NCBI RefSeq assembly: GCF_003814515.1
Contig: NZ_RKQJ01000001.1
Span: 62,001-126,000 of the forward strand
Source: Salinicoccus roseus
GTDB taxonomy: Bacteria; Bacillota; Bacilli; Staphylococcales; Salinicoccaceae
Direction: 5' to 3'
Length of the DNA: 64,000 nt
Of this stretch, positions 7,965 to 16,655 are shown piece after piece (within the stretch, counting starts at the first letter, position 1; every line of letters begins with the position of its first letter). Both the position numbers and the translations under genes were made by a program. Under the pieces are notes generated by a model. That model ran no database searches. It saw only the letters and a list, made by a program, of their open reading frames with translations, and was not told the DNA's origin.

Positions 7965-9368
7965 ATGTACAATTGGTTGGAATCCCGGGCCCGGGAGATG
8001 CCTGAAAAACCGGCAGTCATATTCGAAGGCAAGGCGGTCACCTTCTTTGAGCTGCACGAAACGGCAGTTGAAATGAAGGGGCGCCTCATGGCGCTGGACC
8101 GGAGGCGCATAGCATTCTTCATCGGCAATACGCTGGATGCAGTATATGCAATCCATGGAGCCATGCTGGCCGGCATCGAAATTGTGATGATCAATACCCG
8201 TCTGACCGGGCGGGAGATCGCAGCCCAGCTGGATGGCATCGATGTGGATACGGTCGTGGCCACCGAGCCTGTCGTACTGGAAGGGTACAGGGTGTACACA
8301 TGGGAGGATATCCGGAACATGGCGCCCGTTTCCGGCAGAAGCGGGGCATCATCCGGCAGTGGTATCCTGTCGATCATGTTCACATCCGGCACGACGGGCC
8401 GGGCGAAGGCCGTCACCCAGAGCTATGACAACCACTATGCTTCAGCGCTCGGCTGTGAGGACCGCTTCGGCTACACGGAGGACAGCATGTGGATGAACAT
8501 CAATCCCATCTACCACATTTCAGGGTTCTCCGTGCTGCTGCGTTCGGTCATACGGGGCTGCACCATGGTGCTCATCGAAAAGTTTGAAGAGGAGAAGATC
8601 TGGCGGACCATTTCTGAATATGGTGTGACCCACACCAGCATGGTGCCGATCATGCTGAAGCGGCTGATGGACCATGAGATTCCGGACCACCGTCTGGAGG
8701 GCGTCCTCCTCGGCGGAGCCGGCGTCACGAGCGATATACTGCGCCGTGCACTTTCCATGGGACTGCCGGTCTACAACTCCTTCGGCATGACCGAAACTTG
8801 CTCCCAGATCGTCTCCATCGCCCCGGACGACCCGAAGATCCTCGACGGTACAGTAGGGAAGCCGCTCGGCAACATCGACATCAAGATCGATGACAGCAGT
8901 GATGGTGAACTGCTCGTGCGTGGCGGCCCCGTTACAGGGGGATACCTGAATGCCGGAATGGAAGTGTCTGACGGGTATTTCAGGACCGGCGACATGGGCC
9001 GGATCGATGAGGCGGGCTACCTCTATATATTGGACAGGCGTAAGGATCTGATCATCAGCGGTGGCGAGAATGTCTATCCGAAAGAGATAGAGGATGCCAT
9101 CAACACCCATCCCGGCGTAGCGAATGCCGCAGCCGTCAAACGGAAGGACCCCGAGTGGGGGGAGGTTCCGATACTGCTTGTGGAACCCGTTGAAGGGTCG
9201 GTACTGAAGACTGCCGACCTGTTTGCCCATCTCGGCGAGAGGCTTGCCAGATACAAGCTGCCGAAGGAGATCCATCATGTCGACCGTATCATCATGACGT
9301 CGACGGGCAAAGTATCGAGGGCGCAGAACCAGCACGCCTATAATACGAAAAGGAGCAGCAACCATTAG
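7965..9368 (+). CDS. menE: 2-succinylbenzoate--CoA ligase
   Basis: Activates O-succinylbenzoate with ATP and CoA to form the MenB substrate. The 467-residue ANL-superfamily enzyme has the P-loop-like FTSGTTGRAKAVTQS, the NSFGMTETCSQI motif, GYFRTGDMGRIDEAGY, the hinge DRRKDLIISGGENVYPKEIE, and the C-terminal lysine segment TSTGKVSR. I chose the ATG at 7965, with AAAGGTGG upstream, over a GTG at 7953. menC is not adjacent; the convergent neighbour is yidD. A terminator separates menE from menB, so it may be expressed at a lower or different level. Confidence 0.94.
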   Translation: MYNWLESRAREMPEKPAVIFEGKAVTFFELHETAVEMKGRLMALDRRRIAFFIGNTLDAVYAIHGAMLAGIEIVMINTRLTGREIAAQLDGIDVDTVVATEPVVLEGYRVYTWEDIRNMAPVSGRSGASSGSGILSIMFTSGTTGRAKAVTQSYDNHYASALGCEDRFGYTEDSMWMNINPIYHISGFSVLLRSVIRGCTMVLIEKFEEEKIWRTISEYGVTHTSMVPIMLKRLMDHEIPDHRLEGVLLGGAGVTSDILRRALSMGLPVYNSFGMTETCSQIVSIAPDDPKILDGTVGKPLGNIDIKIDDSSDGELLVRGGPVTGGYLNAGMEVSDGYFRTGDMGRIDEAGYLYILDRRKDLIISGGENVYPKEIEDAINTHPGVANAAAVKRKDPEWGEVPILLVEPVEGSVLKTADLFAHLGERLARYKLPKEIHHVDRIIMTSTGKVSRAQNQHAYNTKRSSNH

Positions 9369-9385
9369 GTCACTGCTCCTTTTTC
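9349..9385. terminator. Bidirectional terminator embedded in the menE 3' end
   Basis: AAAAGGAGCAG (9349-9359) pairs with CTGCTCCTTTT (9374-9384). The left arm lies within the last menE codons and the right arm within the end of yidD, so both convergent genes share the hairpin. Confidence 0.8.
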
Positions 9386-9612
9386 TCATAGTTCTTCGGA
9401 TTCAGCGGGACGGGGTCATATCCCCCCGGATGGAAGGGGTGGCACTTGAGGATGCGCTTGACGGCCATGAAGCTGCCCTTCAACGCCCCGTGTTCCTGCA
9501 CGGCTTCAATCCCGTAGTTGGAGCATGTCGGGTAGAAGCGGCAGCTCGGCGGAAACATGGGGGAGATGGCCTTCTGGTAGAACCGCATCATATATAAAAC
9601 CACTGTTTTCAT
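9370..9612 (-). CDS. yidD: Membrane protein insertion efficiency factor
   Basis: An 80-residue YidD-family protein thought to assist YidC-dependent insertion of membrane proteins. The family pattern is complete: an N-terminal amphipathic helix ([20 protein letters not shown]), the cysteine cluster [10 protein letters not shown], the segment [12 protein letters not shown], and the C-terminal [22 protein letters not shown] precedes the ATG. It ends 2 bp from the end of menE on the other strand. Confidence 0.95.
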   Translation of the reverse strand: MKTVVLYMMRFYQKAISPMFPPSCRFYPTCSNYGIEAVQEHGALKGSFMAVKRILKCHPFHPGGYDPVPLNPKNYEKKEQ

Positions 9613-9688
9613 TATTTATCACCCTATAGCATTTATAAGCATAATGATATAGGGTACACTGGATTTAAGCAAATTTGGAGATGATGCG

Positions 9689-10150
9689 ATGCTTGAATTT
9701 AAAGACCAGAGCGGCCGAAAAGTGACGCTCGAATTCGAATATACAAACGACATGGATCATATCCTTGCCATCTGCATGATGGACGGCAAATATCTCTTCA
9801 CCGACCACAAGGTGCGGGGCATAGAATTCCCGGGTGGAAAGATAGAGTCCGGGGAGAGTGCTGAGGAAGCGGTGCATAGGGAAGTCTTCGAAGAGACGGG
9901 CGCAAGCATCGGAAATATGCAGTTCATCGGAGTCTATACCGTCCATGATGAAGTCAGGCCTTTTGTTAAAGGGGTCTATCTTGCTGAAGTGGCGGACATG
10001 TTCTTCAAATGCGAATATATGGAGACATATGGGCCGGCCCTGTACAAGGCGGTCGAAGACATACCCGAGGAGCGCCGGAGCTTCCTCCTCGATGATCCAT
10101 GCATCGACTATCTGTATCAGAAGAGTCGGAATGAAGACCAATTCAAATAA
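9689..10150 (+). CDS. ytkD: Nudix nucleoside triphosphatase, YtkD-like
   Basis: A 153-residue Nudix hydrolase. The Nudix box is complete: GGKIESGESAEEAVHREVFEETGA fits GX5EX7REUXEEXGU and supplies the metal-binding glutamates (about residues 49-72). B. subtilis YtkD hydrolyses oxidised and canonical purine (d)NTPs and is encoded near pckA and metK, so synteny supports this assignment. The ATG at 9689 has TTGGAG upstream. It converges on pckA through a long perfect inverted repeat. Confidence 0.88.
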   Translation: MLEFKDQSGRKVTLEFEYTNDMDHILAICMMDGKYLFTDHKVRGIEFPGGKIESGESAEEAVHREVFEETGASIGNMQFIGVYTVHDEVRPFVKGVYLAEVADMFFKCEYMETYGPALYKAVEDIPEERRSFLLDDPCIDYLYQKSRNEDQFK

Positions 10151-10188
10151 GGTAGCCGGACATCAGTGTACTGATGTCCGGCTACCTT
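10149..10188. terminator. Eighteen-base-pair perfect inverted repeat, bidirectional terminator
   Basis: An 18-bp perfect stem (10149-10166 with 10171-10188) closes a TGTA loop between the convergent ytkD and pckA genes. It overlaps the ytkD stop. No long T-run follows directly, but the flanks are AT-rich on both sides. Confidence 0.75.
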
Positions 10189-10202
10189 GAAATTTTATTC
10201 CG

Positions 10203-11783
10203 TTATAGGATGAATCCGCCCTTTTTGGCGATGTCTTCGGATTCGGTACCGAACTTCTTGAAGTTTTCGATGAATGCTTCCTTGAGCTTAAGGGCCTTCT
10301 CATCGTAAGCTTCCTCAGACACCCATGTATTGCGTGGGTTCAGTATTTCCTTCGGCACACCGGCAACTGAAGTCGGGATGCTGAGGCCGAATGCGGTGTC
10401 CTCCTCGAATGCATTGAGGGCGAGTTCTCCACTGATGGCACGTCTTACCATGGACCGTGTGTACTTGAGGTCCATGCGTTTGCCGACACCGTATTCGCCG
10501 CCGCTCCAGCCGGTGTTGACGAGGTATACATTCACATTATGCTTGTCGATCAGGCCGCCGAGCATATCTGCATATGTCTTGGCATGCAGCGGCAGGAATG
10601 GTGAACCGAAGCATGTCGAGAATACAGGCTGTGGTGTCGTGATGCCGCGTTCCGTACCGGCAAGCTTTGAAGTGAAGCCGCTCAGGAAGTGGTACATCGC
10701 CTGCTCCCTGGTCAGCTTGGAGATTGGCGGCAGCACACCGAATGCATCTGCCGTCAGGAAGATGATCGTATTCGGATGTCCGGCGACGGATGGGATGCGT
10801 GCATTATCGATATGGTCGAGCGGGTAGGCGGCACGTGTGTTTTCCGTCAGGGAGCCATCATCATAGTCCGGCTTTCCCTCATCGTCGAGAGCGACGTTCT
10901 CCAGAACGGAGCCGAACTTGATCGCTTTGAAGATTTCAGGCTCCTTCTCGGGGGAGAGGTTGATCGTCTTCGCGTAGCAGCCGCCTTCGATGTTGAATAC
11001 ACCGTCTTCATTCCAGCCATGCTCATCATCGCCGATGAGTTCGCGCTGTGCATCGGCAGACAATGTCGTCTTGCCCGTGCCGGAGAGGCCGAAGAACAGG
11101 GCAACGTCCTTGTTTTCCCCTACGTTGGCGGAGCAGTGCATGCTCATTACACCCTGTTCTGGCAGCAGGTAGTTCATGATGGAGAAGATGGACTTCTTCA
11201 TTTCTCCTGCATACTCCGTACCGCCGATCAGGATGATGCCCTTCTCGAGGGATACGATGACGAATGCTTCCGACTTCGTGCCGTCGGTTTCCGGGTCGGC
11301 CTTGAAGGTCGGTGCAGAAACGATCGTGAACTGCGCATCCATGCCGAGGGCTTCTTCCTTCGTTTCCGGACGGATGAACATCGTGCGTGCGAACATGCTG
11401 TGCCAGCTGAACTCGGTCACCACGCTGAGGTTGAGGCGCGTCTTCTCGTCAGCACCGGCATAGCCGTTGAAGACGAAGACTTCCTCCTTCTGTCCAAGGT
11501 AGTCGATGACCTTCGTGAACAGGTTGTCGAAGACTTCTTCGGAAATGGGCTGGTTGACCTCACCCCAGTCTACCTTGTCCTTTGAGGTGCCATCTTCGAC
11601 GATGAAGCGGTCCTTCGGGCTGCGTCCGGTATATTTTCCGGTTTCAGCACGGAGCGCACCCGTCTCCGTCAATCTGCCTTCTCCCCTTTTCAAAGACTTT
11701 TCAACAAGCTGAGCAGTGGAAAGCTGGACATGCGAAGTATCCTTAGCCACCAGATTTTGAATGCTTTCGGAATGGTTTACCAT
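10203..11783 (-). CDS. pckA: Phosphoenolpyruvate carboxykinase (ATP)
   Basis: Catalyses ATP-dependent conversion of oxaloacetate to PEP, the entry step of gluconeogenesis. The 526-residue protein has the nucleotide P-loop [13 protein letters not shown], the following [21 protein letters not shown] with metal-binding residues, the N-terminal substrate segment [13 protein letters not shown], and the C-terminal [15 protein letters not shown]. Length is normal for the ATP-type enzyme. It is divergent from metK, as in staphylococci and bacilli. The upstream region has a CcpN-like box (see the regulatory entry at 11860). Confidence 0.98.
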   Translation of the reverse strand: MVNHSESIQNLVAKDTSHVQLSTAQLVEKSLKRGEGRLTETGALRAETGKYTGRSPKDRFIVEDGTSKDKVDWGEVNQPISEEVFDNLFTKVIDYLGQKEEVFVFNGYAGADEKTRLNLSVVTEFSWHSMFARTMFIRPETKEEALGMDAQFTIVSAPTFKADPETDGTKSEAFVIVSLEKGIILIGGTEYAGEMKKSIFSIMNYLLPEQGVMSMHCSANVGENKDVALFFGLSGTGKTTLSADAQRELIGDDEHGWNEDGVFNIEGGCYAKTINLSPEKEPEIFKAIKFGSVLENVALDDEGKPDYDDGSLTENTRAAYPLDHIDNARIPSVAGHPNTIIFLTADAFGVLPPISKLTREQAMYHFLSGFTSKLAGTERGITTPQPVFSTCFGSPFLPLHAKTYADMLGGLIDKHNVNVYLVNTGWSGGEYGVGKRMDLKYTRSMVRRAISGELALNAFEEDTAFGLSIPTSVAGVPKEILNPRNTWVSEEAYDEKALKLKEAFIENFKKFGTESEDIAKKGGFIL

Positions 11784-11859
11784 AATTATTGCCCCCGTTT
11801 TATGTAGTATACAAAGTAATTGGTACTTTCACGAATTAGTATAACACATTGATAATTAA

Positions 11860-11870
11860 TGTGACATAAT
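11860..11870 (+). promoter_or_regulatory. Possible CcpN-type operator upstream of pckA
   Basis: TGTGACATAAT matches 10 of 11 positions of the CcpN consensus TRTGHYATAYW as I remember it. It overlaps an imperfect CACATT/AATGTG palindrome and lies just upstream of a minus-strand TATACT (11838-11843) that could be the pckA -10 element. In B. subtilis CcpN represses pckA during glycolytic growth. This rests on a short motif only. Confidence 0.3.
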
Positions 11871-11890
11871 AATTGTAAAATAATATTACC

Positions 11891-11919
11891 TTGATTTGAA
11901 ACCCATCATCTAGTATATT
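11891..11919 (+). promoter_or_regulatory. Sigma-A promoter of the metK leader
   Basis: TTGATT (11891-11896), a 17-bp spacer, and TATATT (11914-11919). The predicted start of transcription is about 7 bp before the riboswitch P1 stem. Confidence 0.75.
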
Positions 11920-11932
11920 ATATGTTAAGTTA

Positions 11933-12040
11933 TCTCTTATCAAGAGCCGGTGGAGGGAACATACCCGACGAAACCCAGCAACCTCTTTTCAACAAAGAAA
12001 GGTGCTAAAGGATGCAGAAGTTATTCTGATCGATAAGGGG
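11933..12040 (+). ncRNA. SAM-I riboswitch (S-box) controlling metK
   Basis: The leader contains the S-box hallmarks in order: the P1 strand CTCTTATCAAGAG, GGTGGAGGGA, CGAAACCCAGCAACC, AAGGTGCTAA and the closing GATAAGG. This class binds S-adenosylmethionine and, when bound, favours the downstream terminator, lowering metK expression when SAM is plentiful. A promoter sits just upstream and a terminator plus metK just downstream. Confidence 0.97.
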
Positions 12041-12048
12041 AAGAGCGG

Positions 12049-12087
12049 AGCCTTTTCTCGTATTATTGGGAAAAGGCTTTATTTTTT
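12049..12087 (+). terminator. Regulated terminator of the metK SAM riboswitch
   Basis: AGCCTTTTCTC (12049-12059) pairs with GGGAAAAGGCT (12068-12078), followed by TTTATTTTTT. This is the expression platform of the SAM-I riboswitch. Confidence 0.9.
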
Positions 12088-12129
12088 GCTACTGGGAGAT
12101 AGCTAATAATCATAAAGGAGATTTAATTA

Positions 12130-13323
12130 ATGGCAGAGCGTAGACTTTTCACTTCCGAATCTGTAACGGAAGGTCATCCGGATAAGATCGCAGATCAGAT
12201 ATCCGATGCAATACTGGACGAAATACTGAAGGGGGATCCGCACGCACGGGTCGCCTGTGAAACTGTAGTGAATACCGGCATGGCATTGATCGTTGGAGAA
12301 ATAAGCACAAACACCTATGTGGACATCCCGAAGATAGTGCGGGAGACGGTGAAGGATATCGGTTATGTCCTTGCCAAATACGGCTACGACTATAAGACGA
12401 TGTCGGTCCTGACGGGCATAGATGAGCAGTCCTCGGATATCGCCCAGGGGGTGAACAACGCAGTTGAGACGCGGGAGACCGAGGCGGTCTCCACCGGAGC
12501 AGGGGACCAGGGTCTGATGTTCGGCTTTGCGTGTGATGAGACTGAAGAGCTGATGCCTCTGCCGATCGCCCTTGCCCACAAGCTTTCAAGGCGCCTCACT
12601 GAAGCGCGCAAGGAGAATATCATCGACTACCTGAGGCCGGACGGCAAGACGCAGGTCACCGTCGAATATGACGAGAATGACGAGGTCAAGCGGGTGGATA
12701 CGATCGTCATCTCGACGCAGCACCATGAAGAGGTGGAGAAGGAGACGATCCAGCGTGATCTGATCGAGCACGTCATCCGTGAGGTCGTTCCGGCTGAACT
12801 GCTTGATGAAGAAACGAAATATATCATCAATCCGACAGGGCGCTTCGTCATCGGCGGCCCGCAGGGCGACGCCGGACTGACTGGAAGGAAGATCATCGTG
12901 GATACCTACGGCGGCTACGCACGCCACGGCGGGGGAGCCTTCAGCGGCAAGGACCCGACCAAGGTCGACCGCTCTGCAGCCTATGCAGCACGGTACATCG
13001 CCAAGAACATCGTGGCTGCAGGCATTGCTTCGAAATGCGAAATCCAGCTGGCATATGCAATCGGGGTCAGCGAACCCGTTTCAATATCCGTGGATACATT
13101 CGGCACCTCCTCCTACAGCGAGGCGGACATCGTCACGGTCATCAGAAGGCTCTTCAACCTTTCACCGGACGGCATCATAGACATGCTCGACCTGCGCCGT
13201 CCGATATACAGGAATACTGCAAGCTACGGCCACTTCGGCCGCGAAGATCATGATTTCCCGTGGGAAAAGCTGGATAAGGCAGCGCAGCTGAAAGAGGAAC
13301 TCTCGACGATTAAGGTGAACTAG
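12130..13323 (+). CDS. metK: S-adenosylmethionine synthetase
   Basis: Makes SAM from methionine and ATP. The 397-residue protein has the N-terminal [18 protein letters not shown], the ATP-binding [16 protein letters not shown], and [21 protein letters not shown] followed by the P-loop-like [17 protein letters not shown]. Length and motif order are standard. AAAGGAGATTTAATTA precedes the ATG. Expression is governed by the SAM-I riboswitch immediately upstream, giving product feedback. Confidence 0.99.
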   Translation: MAERRLFTSESVTEGHPDKIADQISDAILDEILKGDPHARVACETVVNTGMALIVGEISTNTYVDIPKIVRETVKDIGYVLAKYGYDYKTMSVLTGIDEQSSDIAQGVNNAVETRETEAVSTGAGDQGLMFGFACDETEELMPLPIALAHKLSRRLTEARKENIIDYLRPDGKTQVTVEYDENDEVKRVDTIVISTQHHEEVEKETIQRDLIEHVIREVVPAELLDEETKYIINPTGRFVIGGPQGDAGLTGRKIIVDTYGGYARHGGGAFSGKDPTKVDRSAAYAARYIAKNIVAAGIASKCEIQLAYAIGVSEPVSISVDTFGTSSYSEADIVTVIRRLFNLSPDGIIDMLDLRRPIYRNTASYGHFGREDHDFPWEKLDKAAQLKEELSTIKVN

Positions 13324-13330
13324 ATACAAC

Positions 13331-13360
13331 AAAGGCTCCGGAATATTCCGGAGCCTTTTT
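13331..13360. terminator. Terminator between metK and the small lipoprotein
   Basis: The perfect palindrome AAAGGCTCCGGAAT / ATTCCGGAGCCTTT (13331-13358) followed by T residues terminates metK and, read in reverse, the convergent lipoprotein gene. Confidence 0.9.
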
Positions 13361-13372
13361 ATGCATGATCTG

Positions 13373-13564
13373 CTACTCTGTATCCTGTTCTGTCGTGACT
13401 TCATCTTCCATCGTGGTTTCTTCCATCGTTTCTTCTTCCATTGTTGTTTCTTCAGTGGTGGTTTCTTCTTCCATCGTGTCCTCTTCGGCAGAGTCACCGC
13501 CGCATGCGCCCAGTACGAGAACTGAAGCAAATCCGCCGGCCATTAGATACTTTCTGAGTTCCAT
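13373..13564 (-). CDS. Tiny acidic lipoprotein
   Basis: A 63-residue lipoprotein precursor. The signal (MELRKYLMAGG, lipobox LGAC, Cys21) is preceded by a strong AGGAGG at the right distance, so the gene is real despite its size. The mature part is about 43 residues of Glu, Thr, Met and Asp in irregular repeats such as EEETTTEETTMEEETMEETT, with no folded domain. The signal region matches that of the 240-residue lipoprotein at 808-1530 nearly residue for residue. It may be a paralogue that lost, or never had, the folded domain. Function unknown; an acidic surface brush is only a guess. Confidence 0.75.
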   Translation of the reverse strand: MELRKYLMAGGFASVLVLGACGGDSAEEDTMEEETTTEETTMEEETMEETTMEDEVTTEQDTE

Positions 13565-13881
13565 GATAAACCCTCCTGATTTCTAATAGTCTGCATGTTG
13601 GATTGCCTGCCAGTTTCTCTCTCTGCCCGGCAAGTTAATATATACTTACCCGGGGTGTGGATGGTAAAACCTATCAGGAGACAATATGCACTGAATTTCG
13701 AGTGCCGGGAGGCCTGGGAATTATAATGCATATTGTAGATTCACACGGATATGATAGATGGCAAATAGATTTTCATTAAAATATTTGTTTTTGACCGTAA
13801 ACATATATTATTTTGGTATAATGAACAAAGTCTTAGGCAAGACGACAAAATTATAATATGGAAGGGAATTGAGAAGGAGCT
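13565..13881. other. 317-bp non-coding gap with a promoter for the NERD gene
   Basis: No convincing gene. An imperfect inverted repeat, CCCGGCAAGT at 13628-13637 with ACTTACCCGGG downstream, lies in the left half. An extended -10 element TGGTATAAT (13814-13822) with TTGACC (13791-13796) 20 bp upstream probably drives the NERD-domain gene; the spacing is long, but the TGn extension compensates. Confidence 0.5.
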
Positions 13882-14790
13882 ATGAATACGGAAATTTTCA
13901 CTGACCCAATCGTCATTGCGCTGGCGGTACTGCTGCTTGCCATTGCCATCGCTTTCCTGGTCTATTACCTCAAGCATAGAAACAGGGTCAACGCGCTCAA
14001 AGAGGAGTATGGCAAGGAAAAGGAAAGCCTCGTAGAGAAGTATGAATCCGACAATGAAGAGCAGCGTCTCGAGTATAGGAAGGAAGTATCTTCGCTGAAC
14101 GAAAAGTACCATAATGATACGACCCTGCTCAACAACAAGCTCTCCAGCCTGCGTCAGTTCACGGTGGACAAGGGGGAGTACCTGACCGACCTCTCGCTGA
14201 TCCAATTGAAAGATCGTCTTGTACGTGATGAGAAGATCAGGGAAACGGACATGTATATACTGTCCAACGTCTATCTGCCATCAAGGAACTATACAAATAC
14301 ACGCAAGATCGACCATCTAGTGCTTACACGCACCGGCATCTATCTGATCGATTCCAAGTATTGGAAGGGTCATATACTGCACGGCGTGGATGAAAGCAAC
14401 TTCGAGCAGCTGCCATATATCGAGTCGTTCTTCGACCTTCTGGATCTCGACAAGTCGAAGGAGCAGACGCTGATCTTCGAAAAGTCGGATGATAAGAATG
14501 TATCGGTCAACTACTATAATGACACCATAGAAGAGACGAAGATTTCGGCCGAGAAGCTGAAGAACGTCTTCAAGCTCGAATATGATGTCGTGCCGATGCT
14601 GTACTTCAATCCGCAGGACAACGGAAACTACTCCATCAGCAACTACTCCAATGATCCATCCATAAAAGTCCTTGTCGGTGAGGAGGAGCTCGAGAACTTC
14701 TTCCTGAAGTATGTCTTCCATGGAAGGTTCCAGTACACCGTCAAAGATCTGGATGAGATTGCAGAGGCGATCTTCCAACTGAATCCGTAA
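13882..14790 (+). CDS. Membrane-anchored NERD-domain protein
   Basis: A 302-residue protein with one N-terminal transmembrane helix (about residues 10-31), a charged coiled coil (about 35-100) and a nuclease-related domain (about 130-240). The NERD landmarks are NTRKIDHLVLTRTGIYLIDSKYWKGHI, where the Asp and the DSKYWKG lysine are the residues expected of a restriction-endonuclease-like fold. The rest of the C-terminus (VPMLYFNPQDNG, then KVLVGEEELENFF) is also typical. NERD proteins are presumed nucleases or nucleic-acid-processing factors; the substrate is unknown. It stands alone between terminators. Confidence 0.85.
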   Translation: MNTEIFTDPIVIALAVLLLAIAIAFLVYYLKHRNRVNALKEEYGKEKESLVEKYESDNEEQRLEYRKEVSSLNEKYHNDTTLLNNKLSSLRQFTVDKGEYLTDLSLIQLKDRLVRDEKIRETDMYILSNVYLPSRNYTNTRKIDHLVLTRTGIYLIDSKYWKGHILHGVDESNFEQLPYIESFFDLLDLDKSKEQTLIFEKSDDKNVSVNYYNDTIEETKISAEKLKNVFKLEYDVVPMLYFNPQDNGNYSISNYSNDPSIKVLVGEEELENFFLKYVFHGRFQYTVKDLDEIAEAIFQLNP

Positions 14791-14814
14791 TCGTATTCTT
14801 TGTCTTGAATATGA

Positions 14815-14846
14815 AAAAGCCCTATAATTTTTTTATAGGGTTTTTA
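14815..14846 (+). terminator. Terminator after the NERD gene
   Basis: AAGCCCTATA pairs with TATAGGGTTT around a T-rich loop and is followed by more T residues. It lies just upstream of the ribosome-binding site of the aldehyde dehydrogenase gene. Confidence 0.75.
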
Positions 14847-14868
14847 TTTATTCCAAGGAGGCGTAGCA

Positions 14869-16248
14869 ATGTCTGAAGAAATAATCGTGATGAACCCGGC
14901 TACCGGGGAAGAGGTTGATCGGGTCAAGAAGGAAAGCAGGGAAGACATCGAAAGGAAGATCGACAAAGCGCACGAGATGTTCAAGCAGTACAGGAAGAAG
15001 AATGCGCATGACCGCAGTGCACTGCTGGTCAGGTGGGCTGAACTCATCAGGGAGAATAAAGACGAAATCGCAGAATTGATCACAAAGGAGAACGGCAAGC
15101 CGCTCAAGGAAGCTGCAGGAGAAGTGGAGTATGCATGCAGCTATATCGACTACTATGCCGAAGAGGGGAAAAGGGTGTATGGCCGGACGATTCCACAGCA
15201 CGAAGATGATGTCCGCCTGGTCGTCACCAAACAGCCGATCGGCGTGGTTGCAGCCATTACGCCATGGAACTTCCCCGTCGCTATGATGGCCAGGAAAGCC
15301 GCGCCGGCGGTGGCGGCAGGATGTACATTCATCGTCAAGCCCGCCAGTGAAACGCCGCTGTCCGCCATCAGATTCCTCGACCTTGCACTGGAGGCGGGCT
15401 TCGAGGAAGGGGTCATCCAGTATGTGACGGCATCCGGCAAGGACGTCGGAGAGGTATTCTCCCACTCGGAAAAAATTATGAAGCTGACATTCACAGGCTC
15501 GACCGCCGTCGGCAAGACACTGATGGAGGGCGCGGCATCCACAGTGAAGAACATCACGATGGAACTCGGCGGCCACGCCCCGCTTGTAGTCAACAAGGAT
15601 GCAGACCTCGATATGGCTGTTGAGCACGCGGTGGCCACGAAGTTCAGGAATTCCGGGCAGACATGTGTCTGTGCCAACAGGTTCTATGTGCATGAAGATG
15701 TCGCAGAAGCATTCAGCCAGAAGTTTGCGGACCGTGTGAAGACGCTCAAGGTCGGCAATGGACTCGACGAAGGTGTTGAAGTGGGGCCGATGATCAATGA
15801 GGATGGTTACGATAAGGTCATGAGGCACATCAGTGATGCGAAGGATAAAGGCGGTCAGGTCACAGCCGGCGGCGAAGGCAGCAAGGATGCCGGATACTTC
15901 ATCGAACCGACGGTCATTACAGGCGCTACGGACGATATGCTCATCATGAACGAGGAAACGTTCGGGCCTGTCGCGCCGATCCAGACATTCGCGACCCTCG
16001 ATGAGGCAATAGAGAAGGCTAATGATACCGAATACGGCCTCGCGGCATACTTCTTCACTGAGAGCTACCGTGATGGCATCAGGTTGCAGGAAGGCCTTGA
16101 TTTCGGTGTGCTCGGATGGAATAACGGGAAGCCGAGCGCAGCACACATTCCGTTCGGCGGCCTGAAGGAAAGCGGCATCGGCCGTGAAGGCGGACCGGAA
16201 GGCATCGAGCCGTATCTTGAAACAAAAATCACTTCAATGAAGATATAG
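14869..16248 (+). CDS. gabD: Succinate-semialdehyde dehydrogenase, NAD(P)-dependent
   Basis: An aldehyde dehydrogenase oxidising succinate semialdehyde to succinate. The 459-residue protein has the cofactor-site TPWNFPVAMMARK, the general-base Glu in MELGGHAPLV, and the nucleophilic Cys in NSGQTCVCANR. That last form, with two cysteines spaced by one residue, is characteristic of GabD-type SSADH. AAGGAGG precedes the ATG. No gabT or 4-aminobutyrate gene is adjacent, so the physiological substrate remains an inference from the family. Confidence 0.88.
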   Translation: MSEEIIVMNPATGEEVDRVKKESREDIERKIDKAHEMFKQYRKKNAHDRSALLVRWAELIRENKDEIAELITKENGKPLKEAAGEVEYACSYIDYYAEEGKRVYGRTIPQHEDDVRLVVTKQPIGVVAAITPWNFPVAMMARKAAPAVAAGCTFIVKPASETPLSAIRFLDLALEAGFEEGVIQYVTASGKDVGEVFSHSEKIMKLTFTGSTAVGKTLMEGAASTVKNITMELGGHAPLVVNKDADLDMAVEHAVATKFRNSGQTCVCANRFYVHEDVAEAFSQKFADRVKTLKVGNGLDEGVEVGPMINEDGYDKVMRHISDAKDKGGQVTAGGEGSKDAGYFIEPTVITGATDDMLIMNEETFGPVAPIQTFATLDEAIEKANDTEYGLAAYFFTESYRDGIRLQEGLDFGVLGWNNGKPSAAHIPFGGLKESGIGREGGPEGIEPYLETKITSMKI

Positions 16249-16257
16249 AACATAATA

Positions 16258-16288
16258 AAGCCTGTATCATCGGATACAGGCTTTTTTT
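16258..16288. terminator. Terminator between gabD and the crcB pair
   Basis: AAGCCTGTATC (16258-16268) pairs with GATACAGGCTT (16273-16283), followed by T residues. It serves both convergent transcripts. Confidence 0.88.
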
Positions 16289-16295
16289 GATGGGA

Positions 16296-16655
16296 TCAGA
16301 GGGAGACTCCGACCAGCAGTCCCAGTGCGAGGGCGACAAGGCAGAAAAACATCATCATGAAAGTGTATTTGATGAGCTTCCTGAATGCCTTCGCTTCGAA
16401 CAGTCTGAGCTGGTCGAGGGTAAAGGCGGAGTAGGTGGTCAGCCCGCCCAGGAATCCGAATATGACCATGAAGTAGAGCAGACTGCCCTGTATGATGAGG
16501 GGCATGCTGAGCCCCATCAGAAATGCTCCGACGACATTGACGGTGAAAGTCCCATAAGGCAGGCTGAAGCGTTCGAATATCTTCAAAGAGACGATATAGG
16601 CCCTCACTGCAACACCAAGCGCGGCACCCAAGGCAAGGAGTATGATACCGATCAT
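16296..16655 (-). CDS. crcB: Fluoride channel subunit Fluc/CrcB (second copy)
   Basis: A 119-residue, four-helix Fluc-family membrane protein that exports fluoride. It keeps the pore landmarks TVNVVGAFLMG (channel Asn) and GFLGGLTTYSAFTLDQ (Phe-box and sodium-site region). The ATG at 16655 overlaps the stop of the upstream crcB by 4 bp, so the pair is translationally coupled. Many Gram-positives encode two such subunits that form an antiparallel heterodimer, and this tandem pair fits that pattern. I saw no fluoride riboswitch. Confidence 0.93.
   Translation of the reverse strand: MIGIILLALGAALGVAVRAYIVSLKIFERFSLPYGTFTVNVVGAFLMGLSMPLIIQGSLLYFMVIFGFLGGLTTYSAFTLDQLRLFEAKAFRKLIKYTFMMMFFCLVALALGLLVGVSL

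Noticed and set aside
10689-11585. A 298-codon plus-strand frame opposite pckA
   Set aside because: Antisense of a highly conserved enzyme; no upstream ribosome-binding site or promoter.
14848-16146. A 432-codon frame on the minus strand opposite gabD
   Set aside because: The opposite strand encodes a complete aldehyde dehydrogenase with active-site Cys and Glu. The antisense product is rich in Cys, His and Arg and has no ribosome-binding site.
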